Part shown: positions 34,620 to 47,535 of the stretch, in pieces
Numbering within the stretch: position 1 is the first letter of the stretch
Layout: each line of letters opens with the position of its first letter
NCBI GenBank assembly: GCA_002197995.1
Contig: NGZR01000002.1
Location: 9,486,001-9,550,000 of the forward strand
Reading direction: 5' to 3'
DNA length: 64,000 nucleotides
From: Gaeumannomyces sp. JS-464
Taxonomy: Eukaryota; Ascomycota; Sordariomycetes; Magnaporthales; Magnaporthaceae
Program-made: the position numbers and the translations under genes
The notes under the pieces: model-generated
What the model was told of the DNA's origin: nothing
Databases searched by the model: none
The model's input: only the letters and a program-made list of their open reading frames with translations

Positions 34620-37600
34620 TGGAGTTGCCGCCCAAGCAGGAATACACATTCGTGCAAGCAACTGAAACATGCTTTCCCCAGCATGTCTGGTTGCTGCCTG
34701 CTATGCTCCTGCTTTCTATGCCCCTGTCCCCGTTTTCTCATGCGTCGGATCCATTGCCATATGAAGCTAGGAGCCGCCTGTCAAGAGCCCATCCCGTATA
34801 GCCTATCGGTCTGTTTCGTTGCCTTGCGTCCCTTGTCGCCCAAGGTAGTCAGCCTCTCCGCATGTGGTCTGCGGCCGCCCAGGTTTCGAGTCCTCGAGCA
34901 AATCTGACGACAAACGGGAGGCATGCGAACCACTAGCGGCTCTGGGGTTGCTGACGTATGCGTCTCCTCCGCCCGTGTCCTATTTTTCTTGCAGGCCATG
35001 CAACGCCCATCTTCTGATGCCAAGCTCTGCGACTAAGGCTTTTCGCGTGGTGGTTTCCGGTTTATTGGGATTCTACCCTGGGCACTTTGGGCAGTGCGCC
35101 AAGTAGCAGCACATACCTGCCTATGGAGACGGCAGACGAACGAGACGGGACGGACAAACGGCGTCCCAGGTCTCGGGCCAAGGTTACCAAGACCTGTGAG
35201 GCTGACTGGGCCGCTGCCGAGGGGGTTGACGCGAGGGCCTCGCCAATATTTTGCCAATGGCGCTACCAGAATTCCCTCATCTCGGCGCACCATCGCGGTG
35301 TTCTCTGCTACTCCCATGAAGGGCCGGGAGGATGTGTGGCAACAGCGTAGTGGCTAACGGAAAGGAGAAACACGAATCGAGTCAGAGCACGGATTTGATG
35401 GGCTGTGTTGGCAGGCCGGCATTCTCTCTATCCTTGCGTCCAGGCTAGCCCGACAAGTGATCGTATGACCTGGCCCTCCCTTGTCTTGCCAATGTCATCA
35501 TGCCCCGAGGGCTGTCAGGAGCGTCCATGGTGGAGCAGCCACGGCCCGTGCTCTGGTGAGGGGAGGAGGGCCCGGGCGATAACGGTCCAACACCAACTGT
35601 CGTGCCGGTGCACACGGCTCGTGCATCATGAAAGCGAGGTTACAACGTCTGCGGCTGGAGCGAACTACCAGAACACATCTGGCACTTGGGGAGGGTATGG
35701 CCGTGGATGGAAGAACGTTCTCTGTTCCTTTCTCGCCCGGGAAACTAGAACATCCCTACAGCATGCACGCATTTCCTTGTATGTGTAAGCGGCGGCGGTG
35801 AACAAGGGCGACAAGGGGTGGTGCAGCCTTGGCGGCATTCTCAGCTGTCGCTGGTCGCGGCTCGGCGGCCGGACGTCCTGTCCTTGGCGCCCGCGCGGTC
35901 CGGAAGCGACGGGGGTGGGAGGAGGGCATTGGATAGCAAGCAGACTGGACAAAGACCGAGGAACACATATTGGGCTCGGAACCGTGGCTGGTTGGCGATG
36001 GCAGGAGAGGGATGGGCGGGTGCTGTCATTGCTTCCAATAACAACAACAACAACAACCAACAACACCTCGATTAGCCCCGGAACCCCTGATATCCTTGCC
36101 GGCTGAGCTGGGAGTCGTTTTTATGTTTTAAGCAGCCAGCGAGGTGGACCCTGCTTGGTCTGGGCCGCCCGGGAAGGGCAGTGATCGGCGAGCACTATTG
36201 GCAGGATCTCCCTGGCTGCGACCCTCCAGGTTGCTTCCGGACATTGGCGTGTGGGAAAATCCGTTGTTCGCAGCCTGGGGAAATGGCGATGGGAAAGAGG
36301 CGCGAGACGGGGACCGTTATTTTTCGCCCGTCGCTCCTTGTATTGGCGGGCGGCCCTGGTGTGCCTGGTGCCCAACGACGAGCTGACTCTCGATCACGGC
36401 GCTAGAGCGACAGGGCTCCAAGGGCCCTGCATTTCGGCCTTCAGCCACCGTGAGACGATCACCATCCAGGCAATTTTGTCTCGCCGTTGCTGGAGGTGGG
36501 CGGCTGGCAGACACGCAACTGGTGCTCGCTGCAAAGCAGGCACGCAGGCGGTGGGCGCAAAGCAAGGTTCAAACTGAAGCTGAGGCGCATGCATGCCCGT
36601 CCCCGCGCATCGAAATGGCATCCATGATACATCGGTGAAGGAGGACAGCGGCCGTTCGCGTGCAGAAAGCAGCGCTTGTTTTCCCTGTGTACTCTGGCCT
36701 TTTCTGCTGCGGCCCGAATTACATGTCAGCCTTTGGCTCGCTGTCTTTCATGTGCGCTGCGTGTGTCTTGGGCGCGCGACTGAGTGCTGCACAGCACAAT
36801 CTGCCGACGATGCCCGACCTGCACCCATCAATCTCCTCTGTTCAGCGAGCGAGGCAGCTCGGCTCTCCCAGGCGTGATGGAAGGGGAGGGCCAGGCTTGA
36901 CGGCCGACGATCCTTCCCCAAAAGTCCGAGCTCCCCTGGCGCCCAGGCCCGACGGTCTGGCTCTGTGTCTTTGGTGGTGCGCCAAGAGAATGACCAAATT
37001 TCTTTGTCTTGCCCAGCTCGGGGCAAAAGATCGATCGCAAAAATCCACTTGCCACCACAGCACTGGCCAGTCACGCATAAGAGTGGGCCCAGCCCCAGAC
37101 TCTGTTCCCACTCGCGCTTGGCTAGTGCTTTTTTGCGTCGTCATCCCAGCTCTATCTCTCCAGCGCTTCGACCGCAGCCCAAGGGCATTTTTCCCATCAA
37201 AGCCCTGTCCAGCCGTGGTTGATCATCACAATCACACAAGACATGCGCTGCACCAGGAAAGCTAGATGTGCGATGACTGGACGAGACCCTCGATAACGAT
37301 CGCCCCATCGCGATTGGCGAACTGGCGGCGCTGCACCCATGGCCGTAACCGCTTCGGCTGTCCGTCCAGCAGGGCCGGCTCGCGATGTTGCTTACGCAGT
37401 CGCAGTTGCTTCACCCACCCGTGGCTGCCCTCGCGCTGTCGATCCCTTTGGGTACACCGTCTCCTCGGCATGCATAATATTGTCTCGCCTCGGCCGCCCG
37501 CGTGTGTTTTTGTGCGTGCGTGTTGTATCTCTGCCAGCTCTGGATACACCTGGCTAACCACTATGCCGCAATTTCACCTTCACCTCTACACAGGAAATTA

Positions 37601-38820
37601 TGTAAATCCACGCGCTAGTGTGTGTGCGTATCTTCGAACGGACAGCCATGTGTCGGGAGCCCCAAAGCTCCACGATAGAGAAACCAGGGCTTGCTGTCAG
37701 AATGTCCCAAGCCTGTTTTCTCTTCTCGGGCTGGCCTTCGGCTATGCCATAAACCGTTTGCCCCCGTGCCAGCTATGACGCCCCTGACCGACCTGATAAC
37801 CACGGCAAGAAGCCTTGCTAGCTCGGGATGCGCCCACCTCAGTCAAGAACCTGCTACTACGGCCAATGACTATCGGCCAAGATCGCCCAAGTCATCCCAT
37901 CCCAAGTTATCCCATCCAGGCGCGCGCAGCATGCACCATAGGTGCTTTATTCGCTTTTCGCGTTGTCGAACGCTTCGAGCTCTGACCAGGACTGGGCTCG
38001 GGCCCGTGTCCCACGGCTCGAGAGCCACCTCCGACCTCGCACGCGGCAGCAGTGGGCTACGGCTTGTGCTTGCTCCTCGCTCTCTCACTCCCTCCCGCTG
38101 CTGCTGTGCTGGTTTTCTGCTGCGGCTCCTACTCCTGCTCCTGCTCCCTCCTGCTGGCATGCAGCCATGTTCCTCCTGAGCCTCGACTGGCCAGGGCCAG
38201 AGACCGCCACGCCGCATGCCCCTGGCCGTCCCCGAGGGGGCCATCCCCAAGAAGGTAACCCGTCTCGTTCTCTGACACACCAGCCGCATGCTGCTGCAGG
38301 CGCATCTCGGTCAACTTTGCCGCCCTCCACGGGCTAACCCAAAACCGAGAGTCGAACCTTGCAAGCATCGTTGCTCTTCCCAGTCGCCTGTCTGTCTCGA
38401 CACTGCTCAGGCCCGAGCCCACATGGAGCATTGAGGGTAAAGCGCTCCGGTGGGCTTTCCCCCATATGAACCCTTGTCCCTTGCCCCCTTGCCTCCTTGC
38501 TTGCCAACATGAGGCTAGCTCGAGCAGGGTCTACATTATCACCACCGTCCCCTCCCCTCTGTCTGTCCCGCTCCTCTCCCCTTTCTTCCGTGTTTCTTCT
38601 CTACCGGTCGATCCTGTTCACCATCGACCCTGGCAGCGCCAGATCGTATCTGGCTCTCTTTTCCTCCCTGCTCTCGACTCACAAAGCCTTGGCCTGCTAC
38701 CCTTGCGCTGGCCTAGTCCTCTGCCCATCACCAAGCCAACCGCTGCAAGGCGCGGGCACAGACGAGAGCAGTAGAGCAACTCGGCACGGGACAGGGCAAG
38801 GCAATAGCCCGACTCCCGCG
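34620..38820. other. Gene-poor intergenic stretch of 4.2 kb
   Basis: No conserved protein or RNA gene recognised on either strand. The open frames here are short and of low coding quality. An (AAC)n microsatellite lies at about 36040-36064. The last 300 bases are pyrimidine-rich and probably belong to the promoter and leader of the P450 gene. Confidence 0.45.
36040..36064. repeat. (AAC)n microsatellite
   Basis: Eight or so AAC units with one interruption. Confidence 0.8.
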
Positions 38821-40951
38821 ATGGCGTCGACCCCGTTCATGTGCCTGATAGGGGCCTGGTGTGTCCTAATCGCCAAGTTGTACTGGGACCACATGAGGAA
38901 GGAGAAGCTGCCCCAGGGATCCAAGCCGCTGCCGGGACCCAAGGGTGAGTCGGCCCCGTTTGCCGTCCGATTATTTGTCGTCTATGTATAGGCACACCGT
39001 GCCTTTAATAGGCCTGGATGAGCCTCAAACTGACTCTTGGGCGTTTCACGCCGCACCAACGACAGGCCTCCCTCTGGGGGCGTGTCCACGATGTGCCAGC
39101 GGACATGACATGGCTCAAGTTCCACGAGTGGAGCAAGCAGTACGGCCCCATCTACCAGATGGAGATGTTCGGCCATGTGCACGTGTGGATGTCGTCGAGC
39201 AGGTCGTCCACGACCTGCTGTCGCGGCGCGCGGCCATCTACTCGGACCGGCCTGTCATCTCGAACCTGCCCGACAACCGCACGAGCGGCGACTACCTCGC
39301 GCTGGCTGGCCACAACGAGACGTGGAAGCGCCAGCGCAAGCTGTGCAACCAGATGATGGCCACCAGCGCCAAGGGCGGCCTGCACTCGTACCCGACCCGC
39401 GAGCGCGACCGGTTCCTGCAGCTCATGGCCCTGGACTGTGGCAACTATGTCGAGTGGATCGAGCAGTTCACCGCCCGCACCGTGTCGCGCCTGTCGTGGG
39501 GATCGCCGCACCGCCAGGCCACGCTCCGCGAGACCACCTTTGGCCTGCTCGAGACCATCTCGCCCGGCGGCTCCCTGCCCAACATCGTCTCCTGGCTCGG
39601 CCACCTGCCACTCAAGCTGAGTCCCTGGCAGAAGAAGGAGAAGGCCCGGCACGCGCGCGAAAAGGACCTGCTTGTGGGAAATGTCTCGGACGTCAAGGCA
39701 GCCATCGCCAACAACACGGCCGCCCCCAGCTTCACGCGCACCTTCCTCGAGGAGCTGGAGCGCAACCCGCGCGGCAGCAAGGCCGACGACGACGCACACG
39801 TGGCCGAAGCGACGTATGTGGTCGGCCAGATGGCCATCGCCGGCGCCCTCACCATCGGCAGCCCCATCCAGAGCTTCATCCTTGCTATGCTTCATTACCC
39901 CGACTGGCTCGCGCGCCTCCAGAACGAGATCGACACCCAACTCGGCGGACGCTGCCCCAGTGGGATGACCGCGAGAAGCTGCCCATGCTGCGCGCTATGG
40001 TCAAGGAGACTCTGCGCTGGCGCCCGCCTGTCCCCACTGGTATCCCGCACGCGAGCGAGAAGGACGACGTCTACAACGGCTACTTCATCCCCAAGGGCGC
40101 CACCATGCACGCGCTGGAGTGGTAAGTTCCTTGTCCTCAAATCTCTCGACTGTCTTTCGTATTGTATGCTCATATTGACGGTTCCGCCACAGGTCTCTGA
40201 CCCGCAACGAGGAGCTGTACCCCGACCCCGAGGCTTTCAACCCTGCCCGTTGGCTGGAGCCGTCGTACCCGACCTACAAGGAACCGCTTACCATCTACCC
40301 CAACCTGGCCGGATACAGCCAGTTCGGCTATGGACGTCGCACGTGCCAGGGTGTTCCCATTGTCGATCAGGACCTCTTTCTCTCCATGGGTGGACTCGCC
40401 TGGGCCTTTGATATCCGCCACAAGCTCGGCTACGACGGCAAGCCCATCCCCGTGCACTGGAACTCGTACTCATCTCTTCTCATCGCCAAGCCGCTGCGCT
40501 TCGACTTCGACTGCATCCTGCGCCAGGGCAAGGGACCTATTCTGGACCGCATGGCCTCGGCCGCGCGCGAGATGGATGAAGAGGAGATGAGGATCGCGCG
40601 CCTGGCCGCCAGCGGAAAGGGCAGTGACAGCTCCGTTAGCGCCACTGCTAGCACAACCAGCACTGCTCCCGCCGTGAAGGCCACCCCCGCCAAGCCGCGC
40701 GTCACCATCGTTGAGGAGGCCGGCAACGACGAGATCATGTCGGAGACGGGCACTCTCGCTAGCGGCAGCGACAGCGACACTGACAGCCTGCGCGACTCGA
40801 TGCTACTGTCTGCAGCGCGAGCGAGCGCAGCTCCAGTGTCTACTCGAGCGACTCGGACGAGCCACGGAGGGAGAAGCCCATCACCGGACCAACTCTCAAG
40901 ACGGCGACGAGCATCATGTTTTCCCAACTGCCTGGCGGCTGGAAGCAATGA
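38821..40951 (+). CDS. Cytochrome P450 monooxygenase
   Basis: A membrane-bound heme monooxygenase of a fungal CYP clade; the substrate is unknown. Exons fit 38821-38944, 39066-40121 and 40193-40951. The N-terminal anchor is 'FMCLIGAWCVLIAKLYW', followed by the proline hinge 'LPGPKG'. Other signs are 'WKRQRKLCNQMM' (C helix), 'AGALTIGSP' (I helix, lacking the usual acidic residue before Thr), 'KETLRWRPP' (ExxR) and heme loop 'FGYGRRTCQG'. A C-terminal extension of about 130 residues, rich in Ser/Thr/Asp, follows the P450 fold. Frame breaks at about 39078 (two bases), 39200, 39956 (C-run) and 40810 bring the corrected total to 648 codons. The breaks look like missing bases, not decay. No biosynthetic partner genes are adjacent. 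Confidence 0.87.
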
Positions 40952-42490
40952 AGATACTTTCCTTTGTATTTTGATGTTTTATTTGACCAAACTCCCTCGC
41001 TTTTTTGCTATATCCACAACCACTTCCGTTTCTGTCATGACGATATCCAGTCTTCCGATGAAACGACTGTTCCTGAGACAGGAAGAACTGGATCTTGATC
41101 AACTGGGAAAGAATGGCTGCTACTTGTTGTTATCATACCCCTGCTCCGTCCAACACTTGCCCGTTTACACTGGCGCATGGTTACAGTTCTTGTTTTCATT
41201 TCCTTGGCTTTTGTTTACCATGGTACCAATTAGTGATCGCTTTGGGGCAAGTGATAGGTAATAAGGTATAATAGGATTGCCTTTTTGAGGAAAACATAAC
41301 TGAAGCTTGTCTCTTGCCTTTGTCATCTAGGCGGTTCACGCTGTGCAAACCGTCGACATGGGCCCAAATCAGACGTCTGATAAATGGATAGGACTTGTCT
41401 TGAGCACATGAGCATTCGGGTTGCCAACTGTGAAAAGGAGGCATGCTCAGCTGAATGATCCGACATGCACGCACTGTAGTAATGGAAGGCCCAAACACAG
41501 AAAACATCAGCGGCGCCCCGCTGTTCGCCTCCTGGACCGTATCAGGGGTATGGAACTCGGTATAATATAGCTGCTTGTCCGTATGGGCATGCAGATATGT
41601 GTGTGGATATTGGAGAAGCAAGAGTAAAAAGACAGGAAGGCGCCAGACACCAGGCGCTGCTGATCCATTTCCGACAGCGTGAATGGCGGGCTTGCAGGCT
41701 GGCGGTGGGAAAACGCCGGCCTGGGAGCCCCCGCCTGTCAAAGAAGGGAACGGGACGGTGTTCAGGTCCCGAGGCGTGGGAAGAGGGCTGGTGTAGCGCG
41801 CTCGAAAATTTTGCCCCGTCGTCGGGCAAAGGCCCATAACTGCAGGGGGAAGGACAGAAAGTGGACGAACAACGTCCAAGCAGAATGTGCTTATTCTGCC
41901 GTTCGAGTTTAAACCCGGCCCGACGCGCCTTTCCCTGATGGCTCTGTGCTCGTCCATGCCCACGCAAAGCGGTTCGAAATAAGACGTGCGCCAATCGAGG
42001 GTTTCAGACGATGCCCAGGTTCGGGCGCCGGGCATGGCGAAAAAAGAAAACGGGCATTATTTTAAACTCGACTTGGGCAGAAACAGGCGGGTGTTCTTGC
42101 CCCAGAAACATGCATCGGGAGCCGACCCGGTGCCGTCTTGTTCAAAGCACAGCCCAATGCGGGAGGAGATGGCCCATACAGAGCTCTGCCGGTGCTTGGG
42201 GGGCTCGGCGCCGGAGATGGACGGGGTACAAGGGGGTTGGTTGGTGGTATGCGCGAATACGTCTGCACGTAGAGCTGCGGCTTGTGAGAATGTCCCTGTC
42301 GCCGTGGACGGTCACTTCTCGCATCATGTGTTGGGGCAGAGTCCACAAACACAAGCGTCACACAACGGGAGGGAGCAGGGCGACGCAAGTAAACGATCAA
42401 TCCGGCATGTATTGAAAATCACCCTTATTCTTCCTAAGCTATCAACACAGTTGCATCATCCCTGGTGCAGTGCAAGATGCCACGGCTCGT
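40952..42490. other. Intergenic, convergent 3' regions
   Basis: Lies between the 3' ends of the P450 (plus) and con-10 (minus) genes. A 279-codon open frame on the minus strand (41196-42035) has no recognisable motif or codon regularity and I do not support it as a gene. Confidence 0.5.
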
Positions 42491-42911
42491 TCACGAGCTC
42501 CCGCCGCCGTGCGAAGCCAGGCCGCCCTTGTGGCCGGCCTCCTTTGCCTTCCGGCTGCCCGGCTCGAACGAGCCCGACGACGCCTTGCCGCCGGCCGAGG
42601 CGATCTCGCGCTGCAAAGCTTGGGCGTTAGAGGGACAGGCGTGCAACGAAAGTGTGGAGGGATGTGGGTGTTGTAGCTCTGCTCACCTGTCGCTCGGGAT
42701 CCATGCTGGCGAAGCCCTGCTTGCCGGTTCCGCTGTTGTCGGCGCTGCTCTCCGTCGCCGACGACGATGCCTTTCCGCCCTTTGATGCGGCGGCTCGAAC
42801 CTCCTCCTTAGGGCTGTGAAGAGCGCCGGCTGTGGTTAGCAAAATGCGGCAGCCGAGTGAACGCGCTCGTGCTCACCGGTTGGCAAAGTTTCCGGGTTGC
42901 CTGTCGGCCAT
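42491..42911 (-). CDS. con-10: Conidiation-specific protein 10 homologue (KGG-repeat stress protein)
   Basis: A three-exon gene of 93 codons: exon 1 42911-42877, exon 2 42813-42687, exon 3 42610-42491. Both introns (63 and 76 nt) have GTGAGC donors and CAG acceptors. The small hydrophilic protein begins 'MADRQPGNFANRPKEEVRAA' and carries KGG-type motifs ('ASKGGKASS', 'SAGGKASSGSFEPGS', 'GHKGGLASHGG'), also seen in bacterial stress-induced acidophilic repeats. Neurospora con-10 (86 residues) is induced during conidiation and by light, and such proteins are thought to protect cells under drying or osmotic stress. No frame break. Family assignment is firm; orthology to con-10 rather than a paralogue is inferred. 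Confidence 0.88.
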
Positions 42912-43900
42912 GGTGCAAAGCTGGGTGAGGCGAAGACGTAAAGTATCTGAACTGGATGGATGGTGTGCTGATGCGAATAGCTCTGATGGAGACCTTGGTG
43001 GGATGGTGATAGGAGTTTGAAGCACCGAGATTGGAGATGGTCGCCTTTTTATGTGCTCAGCAGCAGCCGTTGCGTCTCGAAAAGGGGCCGCGTCAAAATG
43101 CCGTCATTATTGCCCGCCACATGTTGTTTGCTTTTGCGTGCACATCGTTCTGCTTGCTGCCGCGCAAAGCGGCCGAGTGATGTCAGCCCGCAAACAACTG
43201 ACATCATTGATGGATGGGCGTGCTACGTTTGATTGAGGAAGGCGACAGGGGGAAGACGGTCTTTCCCCTGGCAAGCCACTGGCCACCAATGCTCGGTCAA
43301 AACATGGAGCAGGCAGGCACGCAGGCTCGTCGACCAGGACCGAATCTGTTCGGTGGATTGGATATTGTAACATACAGCTAGACCAATAAATAGCACATAG
43401 CACAAAATAATACACTTGAAAAATCGAAATCGTTGGGGAATGGGTATTTGATATGGATGCTAGACATACAAGCGAGAGACCGTCCCAAAACAAACCCGAA
43501 AGAAATATTGCAGAACAGATAAATAAGGGAGAGGGAAACGAGATGATAAAATCAGAAAATCCCACCCGCAGTAGCCTTCCTCCTTTTCCCCGACCGGCCC
43601 AATCTCGTCGTGGTGTGCGGTGTGCGTGCTGATTGTTGGCGGGCTCCAAACGCCCACCACCAGGCGCTTCCAATAGCTTTGTATATATCCTTATTACTTC
43701 TTCGTGTGCTTCGCTTGCCTTCTTTCTCGCCTCAGCGCGTTGCAGTCTAGACCTTCTGCGAACCTTGCCGGTCGTTTCCTCCTTGCAAAGCCCGTCGTAC
43801 ACTCGGAGCTACGGGAGCTCATATTGAAAGGGTAGATAAGATTATTGGGAAGAAAAAAAGAAAAGAAAAAGTGAATGTGTCCAGCCAAGGAGCCTAGAGC
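42912..43900. other. Intergenic; con-10 promoter and 3' region of the next minus-strand gene
   Basis: The promoter of the con-10 homologue lies at the left, and AT-richer 3' sequence of the next gene at 43350-43900. No gene recognised. Confidence 0.45.
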
Positions 43901-46900
43901 TTAGAGCTCGTCCCGAACACGGTCGGCGGCGCTCTTCACGCCCTCGGTGGCCTCGCTCGCTACGCTGGCCGCCTTGTCCCCGGCAACCTTTGCGGTGGCG
44001 GTAGCCTCGGTGTAGGCCGCACCTAGGCGAGAAAAGACGCTCTCCGAGAAGCTCTGCTCCTTGCCGACAAGCAGCTCGGACACGATGCTGCTGACAACGG
44101 CATACTGCTTTGCGGCTTCAGCTGACGCCGTCGCCGCAGCCGAGCCGGCAGCATCCGTGGCACTCGAGGCGCCGCCATCTATGGCTTCCGTGGCTGCCGC
44201 AGCGTACTCGCCCGCCGCGCTGTAGACGCATTCGTACCATGGTGTCGGGCTCGGTGCGCCGTAAACGCGCGCGCCCAGCTGGCTAACGACAGCTTCCCAA
44301 TTGGCCGAAACAGCGCTGCCAGCAGCGTCAACCACAGAAGACGCATTGTCGAAGCCCGCCGCAGCCGCCGACGACACGTTCTCGCCGACGACAGAAGCGG
44401 CCGAGGCGGCAGACTCGCTGGCTACCGACGCGACAGACGAGATTGTGCCTGCAATGTCGGTCGGCGTCGGCGTGGCCGTCAGCGAGCTGTAAGCCGACGA
44501 TGCCGCTGCCAGGAACTCGGAGTAGCGCGCCTGCGCCACGCCCAGCCCGGCATAGTAGTTGAACTGAGCATTCTGGAGCAGCCTCTCGACGGGCGACGTG
44601 GGCGTCGGGGTAGCCACGCCGATGGCCACCTTGGCACTCTCGTACTGCTCCTCGGCCCATGCGCGTCCCTGGCTCAAGCGCGAGGCAGCGATGGCCTCGA
44701 CGGCGGCCCAGTCAACGTAGGGGGTTGGAGTTGGCGTGGGGACAACCCTGGCCGAAGCGGCACCGTAGATGCTCTCGGCCGAGTGGACGGCCTCGTCGAG
44801 GCGGGAGCTAGCTGACGCCACAGCCTTGCTGTAGGCTGCCGACACGGACGAGAGAAGCGACGAGTGCATGGGCAGCGGGGTGCCCTGCATGTTGGCCGAG
44901 ATTAACGACAGCGCCGAATCATACTGCACCGAGGCCCGCGACATGGCAACTGAGTAGGCCGAGGACGCCACCGATGAGATCTTGGCAGGTACGTCCGCCC
45001 CGGCTTGCTTGATGGACTCGACCGTGTCGTCATCGATTATGGGCTTCCGGCTGGGGACCGCTTGAGCCGCGGCCCCGAACATGGCAGACTTGACCGTCGA
45101 AGCAGTCTGGGCGGGTGGCGCTTGGTCGAGCTCGACCTCGTCATCATCCCCGTAGTCGTCCTCTGGAAGCTGGGCCGCAGAGTCGTCAGAAGACTGCGAC
45201 ACAGGCACCGGCGCCGGCTTGTCGGCGTCTCCTGAATCAGGAGCGGTGGTCTCGCTGGCGTTGGCGACGATTACAGGAATGTCGGCCACGACCTTTGCCG
45301 AGGCAAGCGGCTGCGTTGAGCTGGAGGGGGACTCAGTGTGTGTGTTGACTGAAGTGGACGAGCTACCGGTGGACGACGGCGATAGGGTCTCGTCAACGAG
45401 GCTGGAGACCTGTTCCGATGCACTCTCTGATGCGCTGCTGAATGCCGAGCTCAGAGACGAGATGACGCTCTCAGCGGACTCAGCATGGCTGGCGCTCATG
45501 TCGCTGGCCGCCGAGCTCGCAGCCGATACAGAGACCTCGCTCTCAAGGACCTTCTCGGTCGGCTCCGGCGCTTGCGTATCCACAGTGTCTGCCTCCTTCA
45601 CCTGTTCTTTAACGTCTTCCTCGGCCGGGGACGCCGGCTCTGGCTGGGACTTGAGCTTCTGGGCGGCCTCGTAAGCGGCCTGGGTCTTTTCCGAGTCAAA
45701 TTCGTTGCTGTCATCGAGAATGGACAGCTTGAGGAGGGCGACCTGCTTAAGTCGGCCAAGCTCCCTGGCGGCGTTGGAGGCCAGCTCCATGGCGCGGTCC
45801 TCGATAGCCTGGCCCTCGTTCTGGCACTCGATCAGGCCCGGGTGCGAGACGACGAGCTTCTCGAGGTCCTGCTCCCACTCGTCAAAGCGCTTCTTGAGCA
45901 GGTGGTACTTGGCCCAGTCCTTGTACGTGATGCCGTCCATCCACGCCCACTTCATGCCGATCTTTTGCAGCGCCAGGTCGCGGATGGAGCCGAGTATCTC
46001 AAAGTGGTTGTCGGCCGCATCCGTCACCTGCGCGCGGACCTCGTCGTCAAAGTTCTCGTGCCATGTGCGCACGGCGCCGGCGCGCTCCTTGATCTGCAGC
46101 CCGCTCGCCCGCACAGCGTTGATAATCTTCTCCTCGCCCGCGGCCGGCGTTGCCGAGCCCTTCTGGACAGAGCCGACGACCTCGATGATGCGGCGGCGCA
46201 GCGTGACGAGCTCCGAGACGAGCGACGCCTGCAGCTTGGCCACCAGGGCCTGGCCGGTGCCGTGGATCTCGTGCTCGACCATCTGCGCGGCGATCTCGCC
46301 GACGCGCTCCTGGATCTCGGCCGCGCCCTCGTCGGCAGCCTTGGTGTACTTCTCCTGCCAACGCTTGAGGTCCTCGGCGACCGTCTCGCGCGCTATCCGG
46401 CGCCTCTCCTCCTCGTCCGCGTCGGCCTCGGGCGCCTCGACCTGCTCCAGTGTGTTTTCGCTGAACTTGGGCAGCGGAGTCCCCGCGGGCTTCACGACTG
46501 ATGCGATGGAGCTGCTCAGAGCCGAGGCAGCGGATTTGATGGCGGAACTGGCGGAGCTCACGACGGGGGCGCCGAGTAGGCGGCGCTGGTCGGGGTGGTG
46601 GAGGCCGTGGGCTTGGTGAAGGACGAGGCGGCCTTGCTTGAGATGGTCTTGGAGAAGGGCTCCGGCGAGGGCTTGTGGGCGCCGTTATGGTTGTACCTGC
46701 CGAGGCGCTTGCCGATCCTGACCAGCTGCGGCTCGACCGTGTCGTTGTAGATGACCCTCACCTGAGGCCAGACGGTGGTGTCGAGGAAGATGTACGTCTT
46801 GTTCCAGGCCCACACGGCCGAAGGGACGGCCGTGTTGACGGTGAAGTGCGAAGCGGCGGCGTAGCCCTGGAGGGCGTAGGGCTGGACGAAGTCGTAGGTT

Positions 46901-47535
46901 GGCCGGATCACTTCGTGGTACGTCTGCAGGGCGCTGGTGCGGGCGATGTCGTAGTAGGGCCCGGCGACGGCCGAGGCGCGGTCGACGTGCGGGGCGAGCG
47001 ACGCGTCGTACTTGGCGCGGGCCAGGGCCTGGTACTTGAGCAGCTGGGGCTGGACCGTCTTCTGCCACTGGGCGTGGCCGAGGGCCTGGGCCTTGGCGGC
47101 GGCGGGCGCGCCGTACTTGACTGTGTAGCCCCAGGCGGGAGTCAGGACGGCGCGGTCGACGGTGTCGTAGTAGGGCTGGACCGTCTTGACGTAGGGGGCG
47201 GCGTAGGCGTTGTAGTAGGGCTCGACGTGGGGGATGACGATGTGCTTGAGCTGGAAGTAGGGCACGCAGACGGCGGGCGAGGCGTCGGTGCAGCGGTCGA
47301 GCGTCTCGGGACAGCGGAAGAGGATGGTGATGATGGCGTACCAGGTCAGCAGCCGCGCGCCGAGCCCGAAGAGGCTGGACAGGATGCCGCCGGACCGCGC
47401 CGACGCGGGCGTCCTCCTGGGGGCCTTGACGACATGGCCATTGGCCGACGGGGCAGCGACGGGTGCGGCGGCCTTGGAGGATCGCGAGGGCTTCGAGCGG
47501 ACGGAGCCGTTGGTCTTTGGGCCGTTGGCGGGCAT
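43901..47535 (-). CDS. Large membrane-anchored coiled-coil protein with TPTPT linkers
   Basis: A predicted protein of 1,211 residues of a fungal family I know only as hypothetical. The N-terminal 45 residues are Ser/Pro-rich. One hydrophobic segment ('ILSSLFGLGARLLTWYAIIT') follows at about 50-75. Next is a Tyr/Pro region with repeated 'PYY' and 'PYV' motifs ending 'WPQVRVIYNDTVEPQLVRIG'. A long helical part ('LKRWQEKYTKAADEGAAEIQ' onward) precedes an acidic Ser-rich stretch, then Ala/Ser helices separated by 'TPTPTP', 'TPTPTS' and 'TPTPTD' linkers. The C-terminus is RDEL, resembling the ER retrieval signal. A frame break at the G-run 46565-46569 needs one base; the downstream frame starts only with GTG, so this is one gene. 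Function unknown. Confidence 0.72.

Noticed and set aside
41196..42035. 279-codon open frame on the minus strand
   Set aside because: No conserved motif, runs over the P450 3' region, no splice or codon support.
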